From the NCBI RefSeq assembly GCF_018614055.1, contig NZ_JAGGPB010000001.1:186001-250000 (forward strand): DNA of 64,000 bases, in the 5' to 3' direction. The notes under the pieces were generated by a model. It was given only the letters and a program-made list of their open reading frames with translations, ran no database searches and was not told the DNA's origin. Below, one piece after another: positions 20,916 to 28,467 of this stretch (its first letter is position 1; every line of letters starts with the position of its first letter). The stretch is from Streptomyces sp. ISL-98 (lineage in GTDB: Bacteria > Actinomycetota > Actinomycetes > Streptomycetales > Streptomycetaceae). The position numbers and the translations under genes were made by a program.

Positions 20916-20950
20916 CGGCCTGCCCCGGCTCTGGCTCCGGCATCCGACCG

Positions 20951-20999
20951 CGAGCCGGAGGGCCCCTCGCCCTTCGGGCGTGTCCTCAAACGCGGGACG
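20951..20999. repeat. Dispersed Streptomyces-type palindromic element / probable terminator
   Basis: The 111-bp convergent gap holds the small hairpin CGCCC-TTC-GGGCG (20968-20980) followed by GTGTCCTCAAACGCGGGAC. The string TCCTCAAACGC is a fragment of an extragenic repeat common in Streptomyces. It lies between convergent genes, where it could end transcription. Confidence 0.5.
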
Positions 21000-21026
21000 C
21001 GCCGGAATATCTGGAAGAGGCAGCCC

Positions 21027-21668
21027 CTATCCGCGGAGCCCCGTCCAGGCCGGATGCCGCGGATCGTCCGCCCGTACGACAACATCGGCGGCCTCCCCCG
21101 GCCCCACCTCCGCCTCGTAGCGCGCAAAGGCAGGCAGCGTCCACCTCTCCCCCTCACCGGTCCGGCGAGCCAACGCCCCTCCTGACAACCGCACATGCAC
21201 CGTCAGGTCGAACGGAAACCAGTGCCCGAGCAGCAGCGGACCGTGCAGCAACAGCACACCGCCGGGCGGGAGTTGTACGTACGGGCTGCGCGTCGCCCGG
21301 TCGGTGACCGGGTCCCACAGGTCGGGCAGGACGCGCCCGGTTCCGTCCGGCTCCAGTGGCCCGAAGATCTCGCGCCGCAGAGCACCGGTGTCGAACCAGC
21401 CGTCGAAGTACGAGTCGGGGTCGCGCTTGCCGAACTCGTAGCGCAGCGAAGCGGGCCGCAGGAATCCTTCCGTACCGACGACGAGGACGGTACGGCCGCG
21501 CAGCCGCAGCGCTTCGGCGACGCGCTCGGCGATCTCGCCCGTGCGGGCGGGCGGGGCACCGTCGACGCCGGCCTTGAGCCACGCACCGCCCTCCGCCGGT
21601 TTCAGGCCGTCAAGGTGGTCAGCGAGGGCGTCGGCGAGCCGCGCCCAAGTGATCGCTTCGAATTGCAC
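21027..21668 (-). CDS. Uridine kinase-like P-loop protein with degenerate Walker A
   Basis: 213 residues (MQFEAITWARLADALADHLD). The layout follows uridine kinase/phosphoribulokinase: a nucleotide-site loop at residues about 33-46, a second strand VLVVGTEGFLRPASLRYEFG, the substrate region YFDGWFDTGALRREIF, and GVLLLHGPLLLG where kinases have their third strand. The P-loop reads AGVDGAPPARTGE instead of GxxGxGKS/T, so the key Lys is missing and activity is doubtful. It sits next to pseudouridine salvage genes that release uracil, but on the opposite strand. It precedes no obvious partner. Confidence 0.7.
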   Translation of the reverse strand: MQFEAITWARLADALADHLDGLKPAEGGAWLKAGVDGAPPARTGEIAERVAEALRLRGRTVLVVGTEGFLRPASLRYEFGKRDPDSYFDGWFDTGALRREIFGPLEPDGTGRVLPDLWDPVTDRATRSPYVQLPPGGVLLLHGPLLLGHWFPFDLTVHVRLSGGALARRTGEGERWTLPAFARYEAEVGPGEAADVVVRADDPRHPAWTGLRG

Positions 21669-21680
21669 GGCGCCGCCACA

Positions 21681-22256
21681 TCACCCGGGCAGAACAGGCG
21701 GCACGGGAGAGCCGGGCGAGAGGGGCCGGACGGGCGGCTCAGGCACCTCGGGCCCACCCGAACCGTCGAACCGGAACGGCACCCCGAACCGCTCGGCAAG
21801 CGCCCGCCCCACAGCCACCGCCTCCCCCTGCTCGGGCCACGGCGGCGCCTCCCCGTCGAAGTCGCGCAGGTCATCGCCGGGCCGCAGGTGCGCGAGGACA
21901 TGCGGGTCCGCCGGACCAGCCTGATCCCCCGGACCCGCCGTCACCGCAAGCAGCCGCACAAACCGCCCCTGCGTATCCCCGTCCCAGTCCGCCTCGATGG
22001 CCACCACCGGCCTCGGCAGCGCAGCGACCTCGGCGGCCAGCGTCTCCAGATCGCGCAGCGGCGGCGGCCCCATCCGGCCGGCGAGCGCGGCACCCCGCTC
22101 GGCGATCAGCTCCTGGCAGGCACGCAGTCCCGGCCGCGGCGCGACGCCGGAGGAGCGGATGGCGAAGACGGCCTGGACCGACCGCCCCTGGACGACGAGT
22201 TCGTCGACGTTCTCGCGTACGGCGGCGGGCAGCGCGGCCCAGAGGTCGGAAGTCAT
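21681..22256 (-). CDS. Hypothetical actinobacterial protein
   Basis: 191 residues from the ATG at 22256 (MTSDLWAALPAAVRENVDEL). The start is chosen because upstream codons read as low-complexity Arg/Pro. Visible features are VVQGRSVQAVFAIR near residue 22, LETLAAEVAALPRPVVAIEADWDGDTQG and a Pro-rich end. There is no signal peptide or membrane segment. Only 12 bp separates it from the uridine kinase-like gene downstream on the same strand, so the two are probably one transcript. Function unknown. Confidence 0.7.
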   Translation of the reverse strand: MTSDLWAALPAAVRENVDELVVQGRSVQAVFAIRSSGVAPRPGLRACQELIAERGAALAGRMGPPPLRDLETLAAEVAALPRPVVAIEADWDGDTQGRFVRLLAVTAGPGDQAGPADPHVLAHLRPGDDLRDFDGEAPPWPEQGEAVAVGRALAERFGVPFRFDGSGGPEVPEPPVRPLSPGSPVPPVLPG

Positions 22257-22358
22257 GGAGCCGACCCTAACCGCAGCAGCCACCGAAGCCGCTTGACCTT
22301 GCCCTGTTCGCCGGCGCGGGCGCACGCGTGAGGAGGGTGGGGCCGCAGGCCGGAGCCG

Positions 22359-22463
22359 CTCGACGAGCCCCCCGCGCACCCCGGCATCCGTCCGCTGGTG
22401 GCCGACATCACGGACGACGCTGCGCCCGGGAAGATCGTCCGTACGGCGGTCGAGGAGTACGCC
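22359..22463 (+). pseudogene. Short remnant of a short-chain dehydrogenase (SDR) gene
   Basis: One frame reads RPLVADITDDAAPGK then IVRTAVEEYARL. This matches the Rossmann segment of SDR enzymes that follows the cofactor site (aspartate-rich strand, then the helix ending GRL). The expected NNAG motif is absent because the sequence runs into the convergent cupin gene. About 35 codons with no start or catalytic YxxxK. The SDR reading is from pattern alone. Confidence 0.45.
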
Positions 22464-22469
22464 CGCCTG

Positions 22470-22976
22470 TCAGCCCCGGTCGCACTCCGGTGCGTCGGCA
22501 TCGACGGAGAGCGGGCTTCCGGCGGGCAGCATGTAGGTCACGTACAGCACGACTGGTTCGCTCCCCAGATTGCGCCCGACGTGGCGGTGCTTTGCTCCGG
22601 CCGGCTCGACGAAGGACTTGCCCGCGGTCGTCGTCTCGACGGAGCAGTCGTCGAGCATCCGGGACAGCGTGCCCTGCTGTACGACGGCGATGACCTGGCC
22701 GCTGTGGTGGTGCCAGCCGGTGGTCCCGCCCGGTGCGATGGTGACGATGCGTACGACCACATCGGTGGGCCCCTTGGCCTTCACCTTCAGTGTTCCGGCG
22801 GAGGTGCCGGTGGCGAGCACCGTGCCGCTCACCCCGCTTCCGGGCGTCGCGATCGCGGCGGACGGCACCAGGCCGAGCGCTGCCACACACGCCGCAAGGA
22901 TCATGCCCTTGCGTATCCACCCCTGCTGCGTGCTGCCGCTTCCCATGAACCTGAATCTGAAACCCATAGACCTCAT
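22470..22976 (-). CDS. Secreted cupin-domain protein
   Basis: 168 residues from the ATG at 22976 (MRSMGFRFRFMGSGS), with GGAGGG about 7 nt upstream. A long basic N-region precedes the hydrophobic core GMILAACVAALGLVPSAAIA, giving a signal peptide with cleavage near residues 45-50. The cupin barrel has an intact metal set: GGTTGWHHHSGQVIAVV, then FVEPAGAKHRHVGRN. Secreted cupins with this HHH pattern bind a divalent metal. No neighbour suggests a substrate. Confidence 0.82.
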   Translation of the reverse strand: MRSMGFRFRFMGSGSTQQGWIRKGMILAACVAALGLVPSAAIATPGSGVSGTVLATGTSAGTLKVKAKGPTDVVVRIVTIAPGGTTGWHHHSGQVIAVVQQGTLSRMLDDCSVETTTAGKSFVEPAGAKHRHVGRNLGSEPVVLYVTYMLPAGSPLSVDADAPECDRG

Positions 22977-23124
22977 CGGAATCCCTCCAACTCCCGGGCG
23001 CCACAAGGGGATTACGGCCTTCCGGTACGTTCGCCGCCCCACTGCCGCTTCGCCAAAATCGCCCTACCGTATCGGACGCCGCACTGCCCGTACGGCGCGT
23101 ACGACACATCCGATACAGGTCAGC

Positions 23125-23787
23125 TCATTCCCCGCGCAGCGCGGCTGCCAGCGCCCCGTCCCCCTGCACTTGAATACGCCCGCCCCGTACGCCCTCCGCA
23201 ACGGACAGGGCCCCGCCACTGACCGCCAGACAAGTGTCAGCGTCCATTTCGATGCGAGCGTCTGCCACGCCAGTCAGACCGGCGGGCCCGTCGCCGTACG
23301 CCGCCACCCCACCCTCTCCCCTCAACCGCACATGGAACTCCCCTTCGTCGAGCCGGACGTCGACAACCCCATCCACGCCCAAACCCTCCAGCGCCCGCAT
23401 CAGCGGAATCGCGAACCAGTGCGCGCGCACAGCGTCCGTAGGCCGCCGCTCCTCCAGAGCGGGCGCTCCCCACTCCGCCAGCGCCCCTATCACCGGCAGC
23501 AAGCCACGCCCCCGCTCGGTGAGTTCGTACACGTACGCGGCGGCGGGCGGCGGCAGTCGGCGGCGGGTCACCAGGGCGTCGCGCTCCATGTCCTTGAGGC
23601 GGGACGCGAGTACGTCCGTACTTACGCCGGGCAGATCGGCGTGGAGGTCGGTGTAGCGGCGGGGCCCCGCCAGCAACTCCCGGACGATCAGCAGGGTCCA
23701 GCGGTCGCCGACGGCGTCGAGGGCTCGGGCGGCGGGGCAGTACTGGTCGTAACTCCGGCGGCGTGTCTCCGTACGGCGTGGTGGCAT
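23125..23787 (-). CDS. HxlR-family transcriptional regulator with C-terminal SCP2-like domain
   Basis: 220 residues (MPPRRTETRRRSYDQYCPAA). Residues about 10-105 form the HxlR winged helix: YCPAARALDAVGDRWTLLIV with the family Cys, ELLAGPRRYTDLHADLPGVS as recognition helix region, then VYELTERGRGLLPVIGALAEW. Residues about 125-220 resemble an SCP2/sterol-carrier-type ligand domain (VDVRLDEGEFHVRL ... IEMDADTCLAV). It diverges from the aminotransferase operon over 94 bp that contain two inverted repeats, so it probably represses itself and that operon. Confidence 0.88.
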   Translation of the reverse strand: MPPRRTETRRRSYDQYCPAARALDAVGDRWTLLIVRELLAGPRRYTDLHADLPGVSTDVLASRLKDMERDALVTRRRLPPPAAAYVYELTERGRGLLPVIGALAEWGAPALEERRPTDAVRAHWFAIPLMRALEGLGVDGVVDVRLDEGEFHVRLRGEGGVAAYGDGPAGLTGVADARIEMDADTCLAVSGGALSVAEGVRGGRIQVQGDGALAAALRGE

Positions 23788-23808
23788 GCGAAGAGTCTAT
23801 TCAAATTG

Positions 23809-23847
23809 TTGGACTTTCCAAGCGGTTACTTGGTAAAACCAAGTAAC
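23809..23847. promoter_or_regulatory. Probable HxlR operator: two adjacent inverted repeats
   Basis: A perfect palindrome has 10-bp arms GTTACTTGGT (23825-23834) and ACCAAGTAAC (23838-23847) separated by AAA. Just upstream is a second one, TTGGA-CTT-TCCAA (23809-23821). Both lie in the AT-rich intergenic region shared by the HxlR gene and the divergent aminotransferase operon, where a dimeric winged-helix regulator would bind. Confidence 0.8.
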
Positions 23848-23881
23848 ACCGAGCAGCACCACTTCTGGGGAGGCGCACCGC

Positions 23882-25093
23882 ATGGAGTTCCGGCAGTCGA
23901 GCAAACTCAACGAGGTCTGTTACGAGATCCGCGGCCCGGTGATCGAGCAGGCCAACGCCCTTGAGGAGGCGGGCCACAGCGTCCTGCGCCTCAACACAGG
24001 CAACCCGGCGCTCTTCGGCTTCGAAGCGCCGGAAGAGATCGTCCAGGACATGATCCGGATGCTCCCGCGGGCACACGGCTACACCGACTCCCGCGGAGTC
24101 CTCTCCGCCCGCCGCGCAGTAGCGCAGCGCTACCAGGCCCTCGGCCTGCCAGATGTGTCGGTCGACGACATCTTCCTCGGCAACGGCGTGTCCGAACTCG
24201 TCTCCATGGCCGTGCAGGCCCTGCTCGAAACCGGCGACGAAGTCCTGATCCCCGCCCCCGACTTCCCCCTGTGGACCGCCGTAACCACCCTCTCCGGCGG
24301 CAAAGCCGTCCACTACCTCTGCGACGAGTCCGCGGACTGGTATCCGGACCTCGACGACATGGCGTCAAAGATCACCGACCGCACAAAAGCTGTCGTCATC
24401 ATCAACCCCAACAACCCCACCGGCGCCGTCTATCCGCGCGAGATCATCGAAGGAATCCTGGACCTCGCCCGCCGCCACCAGCTGATGGTGTTCGCCGACG
24501 AGATCTACGACCAGATCGTGTACGACGACGCCGTCCACCACACCGCGGCCGCCCTCGCCCGCGACCTGGTCGTCCTCACCTTCAGCGGCCTGTCGAAGTC
24601 GTACCGCGTCGCCGGATTCCGCTCGGGCTGGCTGGTCGTCACCGGCCCCAAACAGCACGCGAAGAGTTACCTGGAGGGCCTGACGATGCTCGCCTCCATG
24701 CGCCTGTGCGCGAACGCCCCCGCGCAGTACGCCATCCAGGCGGCGCTCGGCGGCCGCCAGTCCATCCACGAGCTCACCGCCAAGGGCGGGCGCCTGAACG
24801 AACAGCGCGAGGTCGCGTGGGCGAAGCTCAACGAGATCCCCGGAGTCTCGTGCGTCAAGCCGAAGGGCGCCCTGTACGCGTTCCCGCGCCTGGACCCGAA
24901 GATCCACAAGATTCACGACGACGAGAAGTTCGTCCTGGACCTGCTCCTCCGCGAGAAGATCCAGGTCGTACAGGGCACTGGCTTCAACTGGCCGCGCCCT
25001 GACCACTTCCGCATCCTCACCCTCCCGTACGCTGACGATCTGGATGCGGCGATCAGCCGTATCGGCCGCTTCCTGAGTGGATACCGCCAGTGA
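23882..25093 (+). CDS. PLP-dependent class I aminotransferase (AlaA-like)
   Basis: 403 residues, ATG with GGGGAGG about 8 nt upstream. Fold type I: YTDSRGVLSARRAVAQRY, GNGVSELVSMAVQALL (cofactor phosphate loop), INPNNPTGAVYP, FADEIYDQIVYDD (Asp pairing with the pyridine N), the PLP lysine in FSGLSKSYRVAG, then RSGWLVVTG and the C-terminal Arg in HFRILTLPY. It is closest in pattern to glutamate-pyruvate aminotransferases. It leads an operon: the next gene's GTG overlaps its stop by 4 bp. Confidence 0.95.
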   Translation: MEFRQSSKLNEVCYEIRGPVIEQANALEEAGHSVLRLNTGNPALFGFEAPEEIVQDMIRMLPRAHGYTDSRGVLSARRAVAQRYQALGLPDVSVDDIFLGNGVSELVSMAVQALLETGDEVLIPAPDFPLWTAVTTLSGGKAVHYLCDESADWYPDLDDMASKITDRTKAVVIINPNNPTGAVYPREIIEGILDLARRHQLMVFADEIYDQIVYDDAVHHTAAALARDLVVLTFSGLSKSYRVAGFRSGWLVVTGPKQHAKSYLEGLTMLASMRLCANAPAQYAIQAALGGRQSIHELTAKGGRLNEQREVAWAKLNEIPGVSCVKPKGALYAFPRLDPKIHKIHDDEKFVLDLLLREKIQVVQGTGFNWPRPDHFRILTLPYADDLDAAISRIGRFLSGYRQ

Positions 25094-25734
25094 CACCACC
25101 ACCGCCAGTTACGTCCCCCCTCTGCCCCACCTGCCACATCCCCATCCAGACCCAGTTCGCGTCCCCGGACCTGATCGAGCAGATCGTGTACGGCGGCCTG
25201 GACCCGGCGTCGGACCCGGCATGGGAGTCCTCGGGCGCGGCAACGGTGGAGGAGTACGCACGGTGGTGCGGCCACTTGTGCGGCATGGCGTGCCTGCGCA
25301 TGGCGCTGGGCCCCGGCGCCCCCTCCCTCTTCGCGCTCCGCGACGATGCGCTCGAGTACGGCGCGTACACGGACCACGAGGACGACACGATCCAGGGCCT
25401 GGTCTACGCCCCGTTGGCGAAGTACGCAGAAGAGGCACACGCGCTCCCCGCGACGGTCCACCGCCACCTGACCCCGCCCCAGATCCTCGAACTGCTGGAC
25501 GCGGGCCGGACGGTGATGGCGTCGGTCCACTACGAAATCCGCAACCCGGACCGCGAGGCCCCGGGCCGGGGCGGCCACCTGGTCCTCATCACGTCCCGCA
25601 CGCCGGACGGCAACGGCGTCCACTTCCACAACCCGTCGGGCACAACGCCGGACACCCGCGCCGCGAACCTCCCCCTCACGACCTTCGAGCGCTTCTTCGC
25701 AGGCAGAGGCATGTCGTTCGGCGCAAGGCGGTAA
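25090..25734 (+). CDS. C39-like cysteine peptidase family protein
   Basis: 214 residues, GTG start overlapping the aminotransferase stop. The catalytic Cys is likely in HLCGMACLRMAL (residues about 59-70), the pattern CGxACL. The His lies in GGHLVLIT, and the usual Asp is replaced by Asn in HFHNPSGTTPD. An upstream helix-loop has VEEYARW. C39 domains process leader peptides at double-glycine sites, but stand-alone versions like this have no attached ABC transporter and no signal peptide. No small precursor gene is evident beside it. Role in the operon unknown. Confidence 0.75.
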   Translation: MTPPPPVTSPLCPTCHIPIQTQFASPDLIEQIVYGGLDPASDPAWESSGAATVEEYARWCGHLCGMACLRMALGPGAPSLFALRDDALEYGAYTDHEDDTIQGLVYAPLAKYAEEAHALPATVHRHLTPPQILELLDAGRTVMASVHYEIRNPDREAPGRGGHLVLITSRTPDGNGVHFHNPSGTTPDTRAANLPLTTFERFFAGRGMSFGARR

Positions 25735-25738
25735 CCCC

Positions 25739-26197
25739 ATGGGCACAGCCATGATCGCCGTCATAGGCACGCTGCTCGGTTCGGTGGCGACGTACTACTT
25801 CCAGCGCCAGGCAGCGGAACGAACCGCCGCCCTGACCCGCGCCGAGCAGCTCCGCCAGGAGCGGATCTCGACGTACAGCGCCTTCGCCGGCGCGCTGGTG
25901 GACTACCGCCGCGCCCAGAACGACCGCTGGCACCGCAAGGCCGAAGCGCCGGACAGCGCCGACGCCAAGAGTTCGCGCTTAGAGTCGTACGCACAGCGCT
26001 CGGCCGCCCGACAGGCCCTGATCCGGGTACAGCTGGTCTGCGCGGACAGGGAGTCCGTCGAGCTGGCCCGTACGGCCTTCGAGTTGACGCACTGCATGCA
26101 CGAGGCACCGAACGAGGCGGAGCGCGCCAGGCGCTCGGAACAGGCGGACGAGGCCCTGGCACGATTCATCGAGGCGGCGGCCCCGAGCGTCCGCTGA
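25739..26197 (+). CDS. Small membrane-anchored coiled-coil protein
   Basis: 152 residues starting 4 bp after the C39-like gene. One N-terminal transmembrane helix (MGTAMIAVIGTLLGSVATYY) is followed by a long charged helical region (RQAAERTAALTRAEQLRQER; RARRSEQADEALARFIEAA). This suggests a bitopic protein with a cytoplasmic coiled coil. Tight spacing places it in the aminotransferase operon. No family recognised. Confidence 0.75.
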   Translation: MGTAMIAVIGTLLGSVATYYFQRQAAERTAALTRAEQLRQERISTYSAFAGALVDYRRAQNDRWHRKAEAPDSADAKSSRLESYAQRSAARQALIRVQLVCADRESVELARTAFELTHCMHEAPNEAERARRSEQADEALARFIEAAAPSVR

Positions 26198-26222
26198 CAC
26201 GCCATCACCCCCGGCGTAAAAT
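26194..26222 (+). promoter_or_regulatory. Leaderless promoter for the DUF2293 gene
   Basis: CTGACA (26194-26199), a 17-bp spacer and TAAAAT (26217-26222) lie with the -10 box ending 6 nt before the ATG at 26229. Transcription would therefore start at or next to the start codon. The gene has no ribosome site, consistent with a leaderless mRNA. The -35 box overlaps the previous stop codon. Confidence 0.75.
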
Positions 26223-26228
26223 CCCCCC

Positions 26229-26882
26229 ATGGACCTGGTGGTGATCGAACCACTCAAACAGCGGCACTGTGCCGAGTGCCACCAAGGCCCCCTACGCTTC
26301 CACATCCTCGAATTCAACGCCGTCATCTGCCTCGACTGCGCGGACCTGGCCCACCTGGTCTACCTCCCTCGGGGCAACGCGGCCCTGACACGCAGAGCCC
26401 GCGAGGCCAGCTCGCTCTGGGCGGTGGTCATCCGCCACAGCAGACGCCGTAAGCGATACGAGCGCCAGGGCCTCCTGGTCGAGGAAACGGCCCTGGCCCG
26501 CGCTGAATCGGCCTGCCTGGCGGACGCCGACTCCCGAGCCCGTCGCCGGGCCCGCGACGCGACCCGTCGCGCGGCCGAGGACGTACGTTTCACCGCCACC
26601 CTGACGGCAGAAATCCTCCGCCTCTACCCGTCCTGCCCACCACAACGCGCCCGCGCGATAGCAACCCACGCTTCGGAACGCGGCAGCGGCAGGGTGGGCC
26701 GCAGCGCGGCGGGCCGGGCCCTGGACGAGGCGGCGATAACGGCAGCGGTGCGGGCCGCAGTGCGGCACGAGGACACGGAGTACGACGCGCTGCTGATGGA
26801 CGGCGTACCGCGGAGGAAGGCGCGGGCGAGGGTGGCGAGCGCGATAGAGGCGGTCCTCGCGGCCTGGCAGGACGAGCCATAA
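26229..26882 (+). CDS. DUF2293 domain-containing protein
   Basis: 217 residues. N-terminal zinc-ribbon-like pairs HCAECHQGPL and VICLDCADLAH (residues about 13-38) precede a very basic region (RRARDATRRAAEDV). The C-terminal DUF2293 domain has EILRLYPSCPPQRARAIATH, RVGRSAAGRALDEAAI and AAVRHEDTEYDALLMDGVPR. The zinc plus basic composition suggests nucleic-acid binding; the function is uncharacterised. Transcribed from its own promoter despite following the aminotransferase operon. Confidence 0.88.
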   Translation: MDLVVIEPLKQRHCAECHQGPLRFHILEFNAVICLDCADLAHLVYLPRGNAALTRRAREASSLWAVVIRHSRRRKRYERQGLLVEETALARAESACLADADSRARRRARDATRRAAEDVRFTATLTAEILRLYPSCPPQRARAIATHASERGSGRVGRSAAGRALDEAAITAAVRAAVRHEDTEYDALLMDGVPRRKARARVASAIEAVLAAWQDEP

Positions 26883-26887
26883 CTCCG

Positions 26888-26918
<31 letters not shown>

Positions 26919-27171
26919 ACGATGCCTACCGCTGGCAGACCGTCCGGAGCGAACGCCTCCTCGTCGCTGTACCCCCACACCGTCACCTTCGCAGTGCGCG
27001 TGCTCGGCGTCCCTCCCCGTCCTGCGCGGCACTGCCTGTCCAAGCCATGGTGCGGCGGCTGGAAGACGTCTGGTTGTGGGCTGTACCGCTCCCTCATAGT
27101 CTCCATTGCGAGGGAGAAGGGCAGGGAAGAGACGCGCAGTTGAACCGTCCAACCACGAGAGGCGATTGCCC

Positions 27172-27810
27172 GTGACCGAACAGTTCAATGTGCACCACCC
27201 CATCCTCAAGCGGATGTACTCCCTCGACGGAGACGTCCAGGAACGCACCGGGATTTACGACGACTGGGCGGGCGCCTACGACAAAGACACGATCTAGGGC
27301 CTGGGCTATCTCGGGCCGGCCCTGGCTGCGGACAGAGTCACGGAACTCGTGCCGGCCGACACTCCGCTCCTGGACGCCGGGTGCGGAACGGGGCTCGTGG
27401 GTGGTGAGCTGGTGCAGCGCGGCTTTTCGACGCTCGATGGAGTCGACCTGTCGCAAGGCATGCTCAACATCGCCCGCAGTAAAGGCATCTACCGGCAGCT
27501 GGAGATCGCCGACATCACTCGGCCCCTGCCCTTCGACCCGGGCAGCTACGGGGCTGTCGTCTGTGTCGGCACCTTTACCGCCGGGCACGTGGGGCCCGAA
27601 GGGATCGATCCGCTCGTCGGCGTCGCCCGGAAGGGCGGGTACGTGGTCATGACCGTGCTCACCCAGATCTGGGAGAAAATGGGCTTCAGTACGCACATTG
27701 ATCAGTTGCAACGGCGCGGTACCGTCCGCGTCGTCGATGAGCAGGTCGATCGGACATACCACACCAAGGAACACGTAACCTGCCGAGTTGTCGTCCTCCA
27801 GGTCGTGTGA
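27172..27810 (+). pseudogene. Class I SAM methyltransferase (METTL27-like) interrupted by an in-frame TAG
   Basis: GTG start at 27172 with GAGAGG about 9 nt upstream. The frame reads VTEQFNVHHPILKRMYSLDG ... YDDWAGAYDKDTI, then TAG at 27295-27297. It continues in the same frame as GLGYLGPALAADRVTELV, the SAM-binding motif LLDAGCGTGLVGGELV, DLSQGMLNIARSKGIY, and a closing GGYVVMTVL. The YDxWA...YDxD...GYxGP pattern joins across the stop, so this is a nonsense mutation, not two genes. Both halves otherwise look intact and codon use is slightly less GC-biased than in its neighbours. An internal GTG at 27349 could yield only an N-terminally truncated product. Confidence 0.85.
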
Positions 27811-27832
27811 CACCACCCCTGGCCACCGCCCG

Positions 27833-28204
27833 TCAGCCCTGCCAGATGCAGGTGTGGCGGTGGCGGGTCGGGGGGTGGTCGAGGTCCTCGGCTGTTGTGG
27901 GGGAGGTACGAAGTTCCTTGCGGGCGCGGGTGGCGAAGAGGCGGAGGGCCGCTCGGGCGCGGGACTCGTGTTCGCGTTGGCCTCGGATCGGGGTGCCTGC
28001 GGCGCGTGGGTACTCGTAGGACGCGAACGTGCGCATCCTGCGGCTAGGGGTGGGGCGGCGGCCTGTGCGGAGGGCCTTGGACAGGTCCGCGTACGAGTAG
28101 CGGAGGTCCGTGAGGGTGTGGGCCGTCCACGGGCCGCCGGAGCCCCTCGACCACCAGCTCGTTTTGCGGTGCTTCAGGGGGGTGTGGTGAGTGGTACGGG
28201 ACAT
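27833..28204 (-). CDS. Conserved actinobacterial hypothetical protein
   Basis: 123 residues from the ATG at 28204, with AGAGG 5 nt upstream. Basic N-terminus (MSRTTHHTPLKHRKTSW), a central AHTLTDLRYSYADLSKALRT segment, and the C-terminal LDHPPTRHRHTCIW, a Pro-Pro-Thr-Arg-His-Arg-His signature that I recall from other actinomycete hypotheticals. No membrane or signal segment. Function unknown. It is the only apparently intact gene between 27.2 and 32.9 kb. Confidence 0.65.
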   Translation of the reverse strand: MSRTTHHTPLKHRKTSWWSRGSGGPWTAHTLTDLRYSYADLSKALRTGRRPTPSRRMRTFASYEYPRAAGTPIRGQREHESRARAALRLFATRARKELRTSPTTAEDLDHPPTRHRHTCIWQG

Positions 28205-28467
28205 GGGGACCTCTGGCTCCGGGCCGCCGGTCGTTCCGGCGTGGCCGTGCTAGAAGTCGGCGGCGGTGAAGCGGCCGTATCGCTTGGTGCGTATGCGCAT
28301 GCGCGCAGACTGGCGGGTACCGGCTGTTGTTGTCGAGCACTTTATGTACGCCGCCGCCCTCGACCTGCCCGGGTGCACGGCGAGCGACCGTTAAAGAAGG
28401 GCCGCCTCGGCGGTCAAGTCCCGGTACGCGCGTCCCAAACACCTCCCACCATGGAGACGCCCTTCCC

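Noticed and set aside
27295..27297. TAG as a pyrrolysine or recoded sense codon
   Set aside because: No pyl genes or recoding signal in view, and TAG is a normal stop in Streptomyces; nonsense mutation is simpler.
28250..28300. 17-codon minus-strand ORF (MRIRTKRYGRFTAADF) upstream of the PPTRHRH hypothetical
   Set aside because: No ribosome site, too short to judge coding bias, and no remembered family; may be chance.
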